Shown: positions 1 through 11,616 of the stretch, one piece after another
How the letters are laid out: every line of letters starts with the position of its first letter
How positions within the stretch are numbered: position 1 is the first letter of the stretch
Assembly (NCBI GenBank): GCA_021521415.1
Contig: JAIQDT010009237.1
Coordinates: forward strand, 1 to 64,000
From: Bidens hawaiensis
Lineage: Eukaryota; Streptophyta; Magnoliopsida; Asterales; Asteraceae
DNA length: 64,000 bases
Reading direction: 5' to 3'
The notes under the pieces: model-generated
Told to the model about the DNA's origin: nothing
The model's input: only the letters and a program-made list of their open reading frames with translations
The model's database searches: none
Program-made: the position numbers and the translations under genes

Positions 1-955
1 TTTACTATAATCGGATGTTTTAATCATTTTGGGGTTAATTTTTGAACTTTTTATACAACATAAATATTTATATATAATATATAGGTGACCAAGACGAGAA
101 ATTCTAAACAAGTAGTTCAATTATATGAATGTTACCATCTAATATCTAGAATCCACACCATTGTTTCTTGATGATTATTAGTTAAACATGTGGTAGACTT
201 AATTTAATAATATATGATAGACTATGAACCTCATTTTTGAGTGAACACATTCTATGACATAATGAATAATAGCATGCATATTTTCAAGTCCATCCTATGC
301 TTAATAGCATGCTACCCCGAGAATGTCAATTTAAGTAGACAAGCAGTTGGTAAAGCAGAATGATTAGAATTGACTTCGATTTCTCAAATACCAATCCTAA
401 CAACTTCGAGTGGTTGTAGTTAACTCACACAACCTCCCCTTGGTTGATTAGATTAGGCTATAATTACACATTCCATTAACATATGATTTCTTTAACTAGC
501 ATGATAACCTAAGCAATCGTGTTAACAATGTTATTTTAGAATTATCAAAACTAGATAAATAGATCACAATCTATATCTCATCATTTCTAAGTACAACATA
601 GAGATCCATGTTTTATCTTGAATAAATTACCAAAGTATTCTTTTTACCATTTCTAGTTTCCAAGAACATGAATAAACATGAATGACTTTTTAGTCATCAA
701 CTTTAGTGTATTGGATTAAAGTGATAAAACATTTTTTTTATCAATGGATAATTGCAAAATAACCATGTACTTTACCAAACTAAACCACATATTTTACATA
801 ATTATCAAGTAAAACAAAGCTTCTTCATAGGTTTTAGATGGTAAATGGAGTTTAGCTCATAATGAGCATAGTTACGAACATTAGGATGGATGATAATAAC
901 AAACACATGATTAAACTAAAACAATTTAACCAAATGTGGATGAATCTCCCTTCTT
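1..955. other. AT-rich intergenic sequence, no gene seen
   Basis: No long open frame, splice-like exon, RNA gene or clear transposon end is visible. It is probably old repeat sequence, possibly the inner part of the LTR-like material that ends near 2338, but nothing here proves that. Confidence 0.4.
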
Positions 956-956
956 A

Positions 957-1001
957 ATGATGATGATGATGATGGATGATGATGATGGTTGATGATGATG
1001 A
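957..1001. repeat. (GAT)n trinucleotide microsatellite
   Basis: An interrupted run of GAT units reads directly from the sequence, with GGAT and GGTT interruptions. It is a simple repeat with no coding context. Confidence 0.9.
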
Positions 1002-1139
1002 CCTCCAAGCCTTCAAACTCTTCACTAGATCTTCAATATGAGTGTTAGTGGGTGTTTTTATAAGTGAAAACCGGATAGAACTCTCTTCAAGGCACACTTC
1101 TCAAATGACACAAGAGCCTCTATTTATAGGCTGTCTGGA

Positions 1140-1580
1140 TGTAGAAGCACGGCCCTGTGCTTTATTAAGCACGGCCTCGTTTCTACGTGTCCTAGTTGCA
1201 TGTTGTCAGATCGTACATGATGACTCACCATAGCCCCGTGCTTCATGAGGCACGGCCCCGTGTTTTTAAGTGACATGTGCTAATTCTTTTTGTCGTTTCT
1301 GAAAGGTGGCCACGGCCCCATGCTTCCTGAGGCACGACCCAGTGCTTTTTAGTGACATGTGCTAATTCTTTTTGTCGTTTCTGAAAGGTGACCACGGCCC
1401 TGTGTCTAGTTGTCCACTATTTTATCTTTTCTTGTAGATTTTTGTCTTTTCTGATAGCTAAGCACGGCCCCGTGATTCCAGAAGCACAGCCTCGTGTTTC
1501 CATAAGCACAACCCCATGCTTTCAGAAGCACAACCCCATGCTTTTTGAAGCACAGCCCCATGTTTTACTATTTTCTTGGG
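1140..1580. repeat. Degenerate minisatellite built on CACGGCCCCGTG
   Basis: At least eight variants of the self-complementary word CACGGCCCCGTG are spaced 25-85 bp apart. A longer tandem unit of 82 bp (starting AGTGACATGTGC, at 1269 and again at 1351) contains two of them. Open frames crossing this block on both strands follow the repeat and are not genes. Similar words are common in plant LTR retrotransposons, so this may be LTR-internal. Confidence 0.75.
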
Positions 1581-1849
1581 TTTTCTTTGGTTTTTCTTCG
1601 GTTTTTCATTCGTTTCTTTGTTTGAGGCTTGGATTCCCCTGAAAATACATTTTAACATGATAAGTAGTTATTTTAACTATATTATATGATATAAGTTGCA
1701 GTTTTTAGAGATTATTTAATGCTAAAAAGATGTATATTTTTATATACATCACTTGACAGGTAGGATCTTGATCTAACTTGCTTATATGATTGCTAACTCG
1801 TTTATAACTTCTAAACTTGCACAAACTTAGAGAAAACAAAACGTTGGCT

Positions 1850-2338
1850 CGTCACGGCAATCAGGCACGCCTTCCTATATTAACTATGAGTAAATGAGGT
1901 GTATTTTGGGATGAGAAAGTCTCAATGCCCGTCACCCCTTTTATAGGCGGATTTCATAACCCATCGCGATACGCAATGGTATAAACTGATGCCCATCGCG
2001 TATCGCGACGCCGCAATTGACACCGCCTTGCCACGTTGTGACACGTGGCCAGTCCAATTGTGTAACGTGTTGACATGTGGTTGGACACGTGTACCCGGTT
2101 ACTTAACGGGATCATAGCGATACGCGACGGTCTTATTGGTTTAGGTCGTCGTGTATAGCGAAGCCGCCCAGTCTTTGACTTTTGTGTAAGTCCATAGCGC
2201 TACGCGTTGGTCTTGATGCTTATCCCATCACGTATCGCGATGGATGAATATTTTCAGAATTTTCAATTTAAGTCCCTAGACTTTAGAATTAGATATTTTT
2301 TGGCTAAATTCTTATAGGGTAGATTAGGTGGTGTTACA
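1850..2338 (+). mobile_element. Probable 3' part of an LTR (Ty3/gypsy-like), ending GTGTTACA
   Basis: Repeated TATCGCGATGG / GCGATACGCG words are followed by GGTGGTGTTACA ending at 2338, a typical plant gypsy-type LTR terminus (...GTTACA). The matching TGTAAC-type 5' end was not found, so the left boundary is unknown. No gag or pol coding is visible nearby. The assignment rests on the terminus style only. Confidence 0.35.
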
Positions 2339-2830
2339 AATACACTCATCATCACCATCACTACCATCAATGGGAGAATGCATCAATGGATCATGTTTTG
2401 CATCTTATTGTGGTCCAAATGATTCGATACTAATTATTCACTGCTTAAATAAACTAGAAATTCGATACATTAATGTGACACATGAAAACACTTTATGAAA
2501 CCAAATGATTACAGATTTGACCTAAAATGTATATGCCATAACTTAATTGTATCTAAAATCAAAATTTACTCATGTCAATTCAGAGCCAAAATCACTGAAT
2601 CCACCAATGATTCATCTCTTAAACCCTAAAATGTCTAAACAACAAACGGACCTCAATTCAAATCCAGTTTAGATCCAACGCAATCATTAGATTTAACTCA
2701 AAATAAACCACCAGCGTTACAAATCAATCAATTATAACTGATTTATAATTGATTTATAGAGATATATCTTCATGAAATCAATACAAATAACTAATTAGCA
2801 ATCTAACAATAACAAAAATAACCTAATCGT
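2339..2830. other. Intergenic, nothing recognised
   Basis: AT-rich sequence without a supported gene, repeat array or transposon end. Confidence 0.4.
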
Positions 2831-2855
2831 TCAAAATCCATGAGAGTGAGTAGAC

Positions 2856-3195
2856 ACCGGTTGAAAAATCTCCGACGGCCTAGCCACCGGTTGCAAAAAC
2901 TCTGACCGCCTAGCCATCGGTTGAAAAAACCCGACCGCCAAACCTCGGTTGCAAAAAAGTAGATACCGGTTGCTAAAACTCCGACCGCTATCCATCGGTT
3001 GCAAAATACTCCGAACGTGTAGCCACCGGTTGCAAAAACTCCGACCGTCTTGCCACCGATTGCAAAAACTCCAACCTCCTAGCCGTAGGCTGCAAAAAAA
3101 CTCAGACCGCGTATCCACCGGTTTCAAAAAATCCAACCACCTAGCCACAGGTTGAAAAACTTCGACCACCTAGCCACCGAAAACAAATGGTTGCA
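2856..3195. repeat. Minisatellite of about 30 bp, 11 degenerate units
   Basis: Units read CACCGGTTGCAAAAACTCCG followed by ACCGCCTAGC, with 10-25% divergence. The two ORFs through it (one per strand) simply translate the repeat. The words ACCGGT and TTGCAAAA recur, inverted, near the CACTA-like terminus at 7800-7913, so this block may be a subterminal repeat array of the same element. That link is an inference. Confidence 0.75.
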
Positions 3196-3221
3196 AAATA
3201 GCCACCGTCACAAGTACAAAA

Positions 3222-3335
3222 TTGATTTTTTTGGGCGATCAAAGACCTAAAACCGCTTAAATTACTATTTGACTATTTTCTCTATTATAAATACATCTTT
3301 TGGGCGGTGTATGGTTACTATGAACCGCCTAAAAG
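3222..3335. repeat. GGGCGGT / ACCGCC subterminal-type inverted repeat block
   Basis: TTTTGGGCGATC...AAACCGC and TTTTGGGCGGTG...GAACCGCCTAAAA form short inverted pairs. The same words recur at 7608-7790. Such short clustered inverted words are typical of CACTA (En/Spm) subterminal regions. Confidence 0.45.
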
Positions 3336-3376
3336 AGAGAAACAAAGTTAAATTTAAATTGTTATCATTATATGTT

Positions 3377-3380
<4 letters not shown>

Positions 3381-3411
<31 letters not shown>
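3381..3411. repeat. (TA)n microsatellite
   Basis: Uninterrupted TA dinucleotides are read directly from the sequence. Confidence 0.95.
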
Positions 3412-3412
<1 letters not shown>

Positions 3413-3770
3413 CTATTATATGTCTCATAATTATATGTTCATATTTAAATGGGATAAATTATTAAGTTGGGAGATTAGAAGTTTTTTCAGTGACTGTTTC
3501 ATATCGTCACATAGATTACAAGAACCATGGCCTATTTTGTCACGTGCTATATATTATTAAGAAAACCCAAATAATTAATTAAGATGGCTTAGAAATTATA
3601 TAATACATCTTAGATATATTTAAAGCTATAAAATGTGAGATAATTATAAATTATAAATTTCAAATATTTGTAAATAAACTAAAAATAAATACTAAATTAA
3701 TAATTTCATATATTGTATTTGGTTGAGTTATTCTATAAAGGGTCACACAAATAAAAATTGAGAAACCATA

Positions 3771-4670
3771 TGTAACATCCCCGGTTTTCGTAATTAAATT
3801 CGTATCCGTTTACCCGATTCGGGAATATATTTCGAATCTTTTGCATTAATAAAAACTTAGTATTTAAATGTGTTTAACTTAGTTTATGATTTTATAACTT
3901 TTAATCACGCCAAATAGTCCTTAAAAACTCTAAAATCGCTTAAAATAGCTAAAAAGCGCATTAATAGACGTTCAGCGGCTAAAATTGACAACAATTGAAA
4001 ATCAGGATATTCCCTTACCCGTAAGGGGTGTAAGCGAACCGGACGCCAGTCTGATCGGCAAGAAGTTCGTTTATGTTTGTCCGTTTTATCAACGAACCGG
4101 ACATGGACAAAAAAGTTCGTTCGGTAAGCTTAACGGACGAACACAGAAAAGAAAAGGGTCATGGTCATGTCTCGTTCAATAGTGTTAAGTATATTTGGGC
4201 ACTATATGGTGTAATTCCAAATTTGTAGGTAAAGTTGTTTGGATTTATGTTTGAAATTAATATGTAACCGTTTATATTTGTGTACTAGTTTCCATTGGTG
4301 TATGTTGTCCATTAATGTTCACATGTTCGTTTGTCCGTTATTGGCAACTAATGTTTGTTTACAATATTAATGAACAGACACAAACGAACACAGACAAACT
4401 TAATTTCTTAATGAAAGGACATGGACATGAATTTTCGTTCGGTAGAGTGTTCGTGAATCGTCCGTTTGTCCGCCAAAAGCTTAACGGACGGACACGGACA
4501 AGCTCTCGTCCGGTCTGGTTCGTGTACACCCCTACTTCCCTAGCCGCGTAGCGCGACCAACCCATAAGATCAGCAAACCGTTTTGTTTTTCATTTAATGC
4601 CAATTCTTTTTTAAACTGATCTAATCACGAAAATTATGCCCCAAGTCATGCCATCTGATATTATAACATG
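3771..4670 (+). mobile_element. Gypsy-type LTR fragment starting TGTAACATCCCC, split by a hAT-like element
   Basis: TGTAACATCCCCGG at 3771 is a typical start of a plant Ty3/gypsy LTR and resembles the start of the solo LTR at 59873 (TGTAACGATTCCGG). The LTR is interrupted at 4022-4534 by a small inverted-repeat element and seems to resume with CTAGCCGCGTAGCGCGACC. Its 3' end was not found, so the right limit is approximate. No retroviral-type coding is present. Confidence 0.4.
4022..4534. mobile_element. hAT-like non-autonomous element (AGGGGTGTAAGCGAACC / reverse)
   Basis: The left end AGGGGTGTAAGCGAACCGGA is mirrored on the right by GGTTCGTGTACACCCCTA. The interior is built from one word, GAACGGACAAACGAAC-like, in both orientations. 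The flanks CTTACCCG and CTTCCCTA are only a weak 8-bp duplication. It belongs to the same structural class as the elements at 4718, 11617, 46677 and 48258. The ORFs inside follow the repeats and are not genes. Confidence 0.6.
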
Positions 4671-4717
4671 TCCACATTCAATTTCTTGCTATACAAACGA
4701 AATCTCTTGGTTAATTG

Positions 4718-5186
4718 TAGGGGTGTTCAAGAAATCCGAATAACCGAAATTCGAACCGATACCGAACCCAAATAAACAGATCCGAATTCTTATTCGGATC
4801 GGATCGGACTCGGATATGGAATTTTAAAAAATTCGGATTGTTCGGATTATTCGGAATTCTGTTTAATCCGAATAAAAACATGTTTTTCATGGTATTTTCC
4901 AGTTTAGTATATTTGTTAGACTATTATTTGAAGTTTGAACTTTAAATTTGTTTTAAGAGTAATTCGTATTTTCCGGTTTGTATGTTTATTGTGATTCTAA
5001 ACTATTAAATGTTATGAACAAAAAATTATGGAATTTCTTTTAGGTTTATTTGAATTCAGATAGATTCAAATGGGATAAGAATATTCATAATTCGGATCGG
5101 ATCGGATTTCGGATAGGGTCCAACTATTTTCAAATCCGAATAACCCGAATCGAGTAATCCATTATTTGATCTGATGAACATCCCTA
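4718..5186. mobile_element. hAT-like non-autonomous element with TCGGAT words
   Basis: Ends are TAGGGGTGTTCA and TGAACATCCCTA, near-perfect inverted repeats. Flanks GTTAATTG and GTTACGTG agree at 6 of 8 bases, compatible with an old 8-bp hAT target duplication. The outer parts are dominated by ATTCGGATCGGATCGG-type words in both orientations, with a non-repetitive middle. No transposase is present. Confidence 0.65.
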
Positions 5187-6540
5187 GTTACGTGTCCTGA
5201 TTTTGTCATAATAAGCTTATACGATTCGTAAACGCGTGGATTTCTTATTCAACAAGTCTTACATCTACCTATTTAACCAAACCATAACATAAAACCCTAA
5301 AATATCATTCAAAACATCAGCCATCATTTATTAATCTCAAAATATCTCTTCTCCTTTATCAATTTCATAAAGTTTGTTCAGGTTCTTTCATCCACAGGTT
5401 AACTTTGGCGTTCAAGACTATTTGACTCGTGATTTCTCATTGTTCCATAATCTTTCTGGGTAAGTTGTCTTCATGAAAAACATTTATATTTGTCTAACTA
5501 ACAAAATCCCTCAATCATTTTTACTGATTGATTTGGTTTTGTCAGTCAATTGGACTCCGACTCGTTTAAGGGCAAAATAGTCAACAAGCTTCGATTTCTA
5601 ACACTTCTGGACGATACTAGCTTTCGGACCATAAGACTTTTATGTTTATAAACAAGTTTTGATAAATAATATATATATACACACACACACACACATATAT
5701 ATAATATTAAAAAATTGATGTCAAATACATCGGGTGTATAATCGGGTAAATCGGTCTTTGTTATCGAGTATATATAAATCCCAAATTTGTTCCAAACCCA
5801 TTAAAAAATTTCAAAACTAATCGTCTAAACCCTTGCGAGTCGGGTATTACCCATCTCAATTAGATTGGGTTTCGGATTTTCCTATAAGGTCCGGTTTTCA
5901 CTTCATCATTCCATAAAACCCACTAAAAATGGAGGGAATATGAATGCTTGATTATTTTTTTTTTTTTTTGGAATTTTCCTGTTTTTACATTTTCATTCTC
6001 CCTCCCTTCCTCTTTAACTGTAACTTGTTTTATTTTAAATAGATCTCATCCTCAAATTCAAATGGTTTTCTAGCAGTTGTTGAGAAATAATAGCCACCAT
6101 CGAGATGGATTTTTGTCTACCTTTCCACCATCGTTGCTGTCGTCGTCGATCACCATAGATTGGATGTGGTGATGGTAGTTATTGGAGTTAAACTAGAGTA
6201 GCATGAACCTTGTTTACTGTTTAGTGTTGCAACTTTGGGGCTGAACTGACCAAAATAGATTTGGTTACTTGCAAAAGTTACTTTATGCACCCCACATGTT
6301 CGATGAAATACCTCAATGCAATCTCTCTTTTTGCTTAAATGTACTTCGTAGAACTCTAGTCATTTCCATTTGCTGATGGGTGGCTTGATGCTCATCATTG
6401 GTGTCAAATGTAAGTTCTTATTATTTTTTTATCTTGTAAGTTCAATTTTTTAGCCTTAGCCTTTTATTTTCTTACTGTTAGCTATTTGTGTTCTATGCAA
6501 AAACAAGATACTCAAGTCATCTTTTTCAATACCCAAAAAA
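5187..6540. other. Intergenic / possible 5' region, with (CA)n microsatellite
   Basis: There is no coding exon I can support. A TA/CA dinucleotide run lies at 5669-5695. Stretches such as AAAACCCTAAAATATC near 5291 look like plant 5'-untranslated sequence, but no transcript can be built. The poly-T at 5957-5969 has no assigned role. Confidence 0.35.
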
Positions 6541-6612
6541 CAACCATGGAAGAGCGCAGTAAAGATTTTGCAAGTGTTATAGAGCACATAGTTCAAATCC
6601 ACAAACTTCATC

Positions 6613-7321
6613 ATGACAAAAAAATATTTCATTGCACCATTTTTTCATAGGTAATATATCTTATTGTTTTTAGTATATTATGATTAATTTTCTTTATTAT
6701 ATTACTAAATTTTTATTACTGACTTTATTGCTTCTTATTTTTGTAGCAAGCATCAGGTGTTGTTCATCATTTCCCATGTGAAACATGTTAAGGGCGAAAA
6801 GAACAAAAATGATTATCTTCTTTCAAACGCAGTCGGAACTTATTTTGGAGGTTCATTTGCTTGGAATATAGTAAAGGTATGCTATCTACATTATATAGAT
6901 ATAAAATATATTTTTATTTTATATACTAATTGAATTTTACCTTTTGTTTTGTTCTATCTAGTGTAAGCAAGAAGGATTTTGGGAGTGCAAATTCATGGTA
7001 ATAGGACATGTTTTTATCAAGCAATATAGTTCTCCATACAGTGTATGTATTCTATTCTAAATTTGCGTACTTTGATTTAGCGTGTTGTTTTGGTTAATCG
7101 AGTTTACAACTGTATTATTAGGTTTCGTATTTATTATTTGGCTCTCGTTGTTCGGATGATTCAAATACTTTTTAAATGTTTTGGGTTACTTTGGTTTAAT
7201 TAATACTTACATCTCATTTTTTGTTTTCTTTTTGCAGCATTTGAATGTTACAACAAATATCACAGCAGAGGAGATTGACAAGTTGGAGCTGATTTTTATT
7301 TGGTGTTTCAAGATGAAATGA
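6613..7321 (+). CDS. Small four-exon gene or gene fragment of unknown family
   Basis: I do not recognise this family. Four segments join cleanly through GT-AG introns: 6613-6650, 6747-6876, 6962-7042 and 7238-7321. They give 110 residues in one frame, ending C-F-K-M-K then TGA. Visible features are Y-F-I-A-P-F-F, a glycine-rich N-A-V-G-T-Y-F-G-G, F-W-E-C-K-F-M, and a C-terminal T-A-E-E-I-D-K-L-E helix. No signal peptide or membrane segment is evident. An upstream ATG at 6546 opens another frame (E-E-R-S-K-D-F-A-S-V-I-E-H) that runs to a seven-A tract at about 6617-6623. One A fewer would join the two frames, so the 5' part looks frameshifted and the ATG at 6613 may not be original. It lies between GGGCGGT-word blocks (3222-3335 and 7608-7790) and may be a captured fragment. 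Exon structure is convincing; being an expressed gene is not. Confidence 0.5.
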
Positions 7322-7565
7322 GCGATGTAAAGTGTAGCTTAGATAGATTTGTGTTTGAACAAGTAGGTTTTGTAAACTATGTATGACTAATTAGATTGGT
7401 TTTGTATTTTTATGGGTTTGTTTTCCTATTTGTTGGATATATATGAAATTTCAAGAATTTATAGAATTTAAATATATATTTTTTAATTTCACTTTATAAT
7501 GAGTTGGTAGTTTAGGCTTAAAGCAACTGGTGGGCCTTATGTTGATTAATAGTTGGCCAGCCCAG

Positions 7566-7913
7566 CTAAACAAAAACCCATACATGGCCTGATTAACTAA
7601 TAATTTTGGGCGGTTAACACTCTATTTTGGGCGGTCCCATCTTCTTTGCAGAAACCAGCTTTTGAGCGGTTCTCTGATATTAATTTGGGCGGTTCATTCT
7701 GGTTTTTGAGCGGTTTCAAGTCTTTTTCAGCGATACCTGTTTGGGCGGTTCAAAAACCGCCTAAAATAAGCAATTCACCGCCCTAAACAATCCCTTTAGT
7801 GCGTATCAAGTAATTGACACTTTCGGTAGCAAATTTGTTAAACTGGTTGCTAAATTTGCTACCGGTTTTTTTCGGTAGCAAATTTTGGTCGCAATTGCTC
7901 AATACTCAGTAGT
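7566..7913. mobile_element. CACTA-like right terminus with GGGCGGT and GGTAGCAAATTT subterminal repeats
   Basis: Read on the minus strand from 7913, the sequence starts CACTACTGAGTATTGAGC, a CACTA-type terminal inverted repeat. Subterminal words follow: GGTAGCAAATTT three times, then GGGCGGT/ACCGCC pairs at 7608-7790. The matching left terminus was not found. The blocks at 2856-3335 share words and may be the eroded left side. Confidence 0.5.
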
Positions 7914-7929
7914 GTATATATTCACTTGA

Positions 7930-7990
7930 ATCGCTTGACTTGCGTGAGTACATTGATCTAAAGGGAGACTTGGAGAAAAGATTATATATC
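7930..7990 (+). pseudogene. Relic of F-box/LRR exon 2
   Basis: CTTGAATCGCTTGACTTGCG and the bases after it translate as L-E-S-L-D-L-R-E-Y-I-D-L-K-G-D-L-E-K-R. This matches the conserved last LRR of the cluster genes (L-E-S-L-D-L-R-x-C, then D-L-x-G-D-L-G-K-R). No other part of the gene survives: upstream is the CACTA-like terminus, and a stop follows. It shows that the F-box family once extended at least 7 kb left of the present cluster, or that a fragment was moved here. Confidence 0.7.
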
Positions 7991-8000
7991 TGAAACTTTC

Positions 8001-9214
8001 CAGAATAAGTACATACTTTGTGGACTATGTTTAAATTTTTTTTATCAGATTTTAAATTACTTCTATTGTTGACCAAATTTGATTAGTAAAAATGTTATTA
8101 CTACTAATGCGGGTGCATTCGACTGATTGGCCTATGATTCATCATGCGTAATGAACTTTATGGGTGTGCTAAATGGTTTGTTTTTTTAGACTAATAAAAA
8201 ATATTATTAAACCATTAACAAGTAGCTAGTCAAAAACATTCACCCAATTAAAAACTATAAATGGTAACGAAAAAACACTAAAAAAAAAAAGCAGTCGACC
8301 CTAGTGAAAGATTAATCTTGAATATTAATAAAGTTAAGGGTTTATTATGTTATATTTATTTTACTTAATTGAATTGTAGTAGGTTTAGGAAAAGTATGTC
8401 TTGTAGAGCAAGTTTAGTACATCTATAAATAGAGTCTAGATTATTAGTTTTATTTAAGTCAGAGTTAAGAGAGAGTCAAGGAGTCTCATCTCCATGTACG
8501 TTTGATAAGTTCGTGAAGTTCGTTTGATTATATGAAAAGAGACGAGGGTTGTCACCCCAATATCGCGTGTTTGTTTGTTTGATATGATTGTTTGATCTGT
8601 CTGGGCCAACACCTAGAACCCCAATAGCCAACATACCGCCACTACACTCGAAAATCGCTCCTCTCCTCCAAAGAGATCTACTCTTCATCCAATCTACTCG
8701 AAAACCGCCTTCTCAATCTACTCTTCATCCAAAGAAAACTTACAGCTTTTATTTCCTCCATCAAACTAACAACATGAATCGGCTTCCTATGCACCAAAGT
8801 GTTCCTCTTCTTCCACAAGTACTAAACCGCCACAAGACAAATAGTTGGGAACATGTTGCTTTATCCAATCTAAACGAGGAATAAATACGCCGGTTGAGCC
8901 TAACACGTATATAAAAAATTTATCGTATATGTAAATATAAACACGACATGGGTTTTCAAGAGGTTAGCACAACCATGACCTATTTCACACAAAGTTTTAT
9001 TTTGTTGTTTTTACATATTAATAACTCAAACAAAATTACAAATACATATCTATTTTTTATGGTTTACGTATTTTTTTATTTTATTTTTTGAATGACAATT
9101 TTTTTTTAGTTTGTGAAACTTAAACCCAAAACCTTTAGGTGTTAAATATGTTTTACCTCTGTCACTAAGCCACGAACTCTTGTGGCCCACCCCGGTTTGG
9201 ACCCCCCCCCCCTT
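8001..9214. other. Intergenic, possible solo-LTR-like promoter, nothing coding supported
   Basis: CTATAAATAGAGTC at about 8432 looks like a TATA box followed by a short leader (GAGAGAGTCAAGGAGTC), as in small copia LTRs, but no LTR ends were found. An ORF at 8588-8884 has no recognisable motif and is not called. The segment ends in a C-run at 9201-9213. Confidence 0.3.
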
Positions 9215-11581
9215 GTCACACCCCAACCAAAGGCGGCGGAACATGCCGGGGTGCAACGATTGCTCATAAGCGCATGACACTATTTAAAGCGACAATATTT
9301 AACAAACTCATTTCATTTCACAACATCGAAATGTCACATAACCAAATATTCATAACTCAAATACAACAAAATATAACAAAATATAGCAAATCAAATATTG
9401 TTCATTTTTGCTAATATCCTAACGGTTTTGTGACGTTTTCTTCACCGAACTCCATAATCAACCTAGATGCAAACCTGTAACATTTCATAAAATAAAGTTT
9501 ATCAACACAAAGGTTGGTGAGCAATTCATAAGTTTGAACAATAGATATATAGTATGAAAAGCCACAAAACTAGTATACAAAACCATAAATAATAGCTATA
9601 AACTTGGACAAATAGTTATCGCTAACAAGTTAGCGACACCCAACTATAAGGGGTTGCCAAATAGTTTAGGATTTTATAGCTATCGTTAATTGCATTACGT
9701 TAACGACACCTTGCCACGAGGGGTTTCCAAATGGTCTAGGATTTTTAGTTCCACCATCCAAAAGCGATAAACACATAGTCAAATAAGCATAGAACACCAA
9801 ATCGAGCAATTATTCAAGTAAGGTATACAACAACGTTTGTGGTTTAAGACCCAAGTATAAAACATTTAGTTTAGATAAGTTGAAATGTCACCCCCAAAAT
9901 AAAAGATAGAAAACGGGGTATGAAGTTACTCACGTTCAAGTAATAAACTTGAAAGATTGATTATTTGGAGATTTGCCGGAACGACGAGTTTAACGTATGA
10001 AGCCTAAATAAAAGAAAGTCTTGGATTTAGAAAGGTTGTCTTGAAGATCTTTAAATAAAATAATTGTTGAAAAAACTAATCAATTAAAGTTCAAGGTTTA
10101 AAATGTAACTATTTAAGAATTAATAATAATAACCCTTTTAAAAAAATGTAAGTTTGCTCAAAACCAGGTTAAAGTATCTAACCTTAATATTTACTTAACC
10201 AATGTTAAGTAATAAGGTGAGGAAAATGCTAAAATGCAAGTTCCATTAGGCTAAAGATACTAAAACGGGTTTTTAACGAGTGTTCGGGTTGTCGGTTCGG
10301 GTCTTGACAAATGGTCGAACCCAAAGTCAACTTTCCAAAATATTAATTTTTATGAGATAACTCATTAAAACATACTAACACTTAACCAAGTACGTAGATC
10401 TATTGTTTAGAACTAACAACGCACGTTAAGCGAGTGTCCGGTTTTGTCGGTCCAAACTATGTTATGAGATCAAGTTGGATCCAACTATTCCAAGTACTTA
10501 AGAAAATAATTAAAATCAGTTTGTAAACTATTTTTTTTAAAGAAATATACAAGTCTTGATAGCTAAAAACACACTCGTGTGTCTTAAGCGAGTAAAAGTC
10601 GGTATAGTTCGGTTTGGTTCGGTCTCCATCTCACAAATAGTTCATAGATGGTTTCTACATGCCCAAATATCATAGAACTTGTATATTGGTTTATAAATGA
10701 AGAAAACTTACATTTTACAACAAAAAAAAAAAGTTAACTACAAGTCTTTTAAGTAAAAGTTTCGGTTTAGTTCGGTTTCCATCTCCCAACGAGTTCATAG
10801 ATGGATTCCATATGCTTAATATCAAAGAACTTGTAAAAATGATTTTTGAAACTCAAATCTAGCAATAAACATGTTTAAACAACTATTTTAACAAAACTAG
10901 TAAACAAAAGTTCGGTTTCCGGTTTGGACTAGTTTCGGTTAAACCGAGGTTAGTCTTATACAAACCCACACCATGGAACTTGTAAATAAGATGTACAAAC
11001 TAAAGGGTTAGAAGTTAGTCATAAGTGATATGTATAATAAGTTATGTGTGTGTAAATATATATCAAGAACACGAAGTCCTCCATGAAGCCTTGCCTTATG
11101 ACATTCGAAACTTAACCAACCAAAGTCGGTGAAGTAACAAATAAAGGAAACAAGGGGTGTGTATTATATATATGTTGTACCACCATATTCAAGAATTAGT
11201 AATGTTAGATGAACAAGTTAGAATGAAAGACTATAGTTAGTTTGACTTGAGAAGTCAAAACTTCAAGAATACATAAGAAATAACAACCTTGAATCTATGG
11301 AGTTTTGAGAGAGTTTTTGGAGAAGTAGCAAGAGTAAAATGAAGAAGATGGGTGTATATATAGGGAAGGAGTGAAGGGTTGGGTATAAAGATTCTTTTAT
11401 GGTTTGCATAAAAATGGGTATGTTTAAATGGTCAAACAATGCATAATATAAAAAAACAATATTTTCTATATTTTATATATTTTAAATGACAAGATCCAAT
11501 ATTTTATATATTTGAAATGTTCGGGTTACAAACGGGTCGGGTTTACATAACAAAAGTGACCCAAAATTGACGAATGTCACA
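9215..11581 (-). mobile_element. Solo LTR, about 2.37 kb
   Basis: The ends are TGTCACACCCC (9215) and ...GAATGTCACA (11581), so on the minus strand the LTR reads TGTGACATTCG...GGGGTGTGACA with the canonical TG...CA. The interior has no gag or pol coding, only AT-rich sequence with recurring TTCGGTTT words. The minus strand carries a TATA box and leader near 11360, giving the orientation. CCCCCCCT flanks both sides (9207-9214 and 11582-11589), but because it is a C-run this is weak evidence of a target duplication. The nearest explanation is recombination between the two LTRs of a gypsy-type element. Confidence 0.6.
11353..11362 (-). promoter_or_regulatory. TATA box of the solo LTR (minus strand)
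   Basis: CTATATATAC on the minus strand is followed by a pyrimidine-rich leader (CATCTTCTTCATTTTACTCT). This is the arrangement of a plant LTR promoter at the U3-R boundary. Confidence 0.5.
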
Positions 11582-11616
11582 CCCCCCCTCATAGAGTTTC
11601 TCTCGAAGGGCATAAC

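Noticed and set aside
1388..1658. 84- and 66-codon ORFs at the CACGGCCCCGTG block
   Set aside because: Products of the repeat words on both strands, without domain, promoter or splice context.
2831..3169. 112-codon minus-strand ORF and 68-codon plus-strand ORF as genes
   Set aside because: Both only translate the 30-bp minisatellite and have no motif beyond the repeat period.
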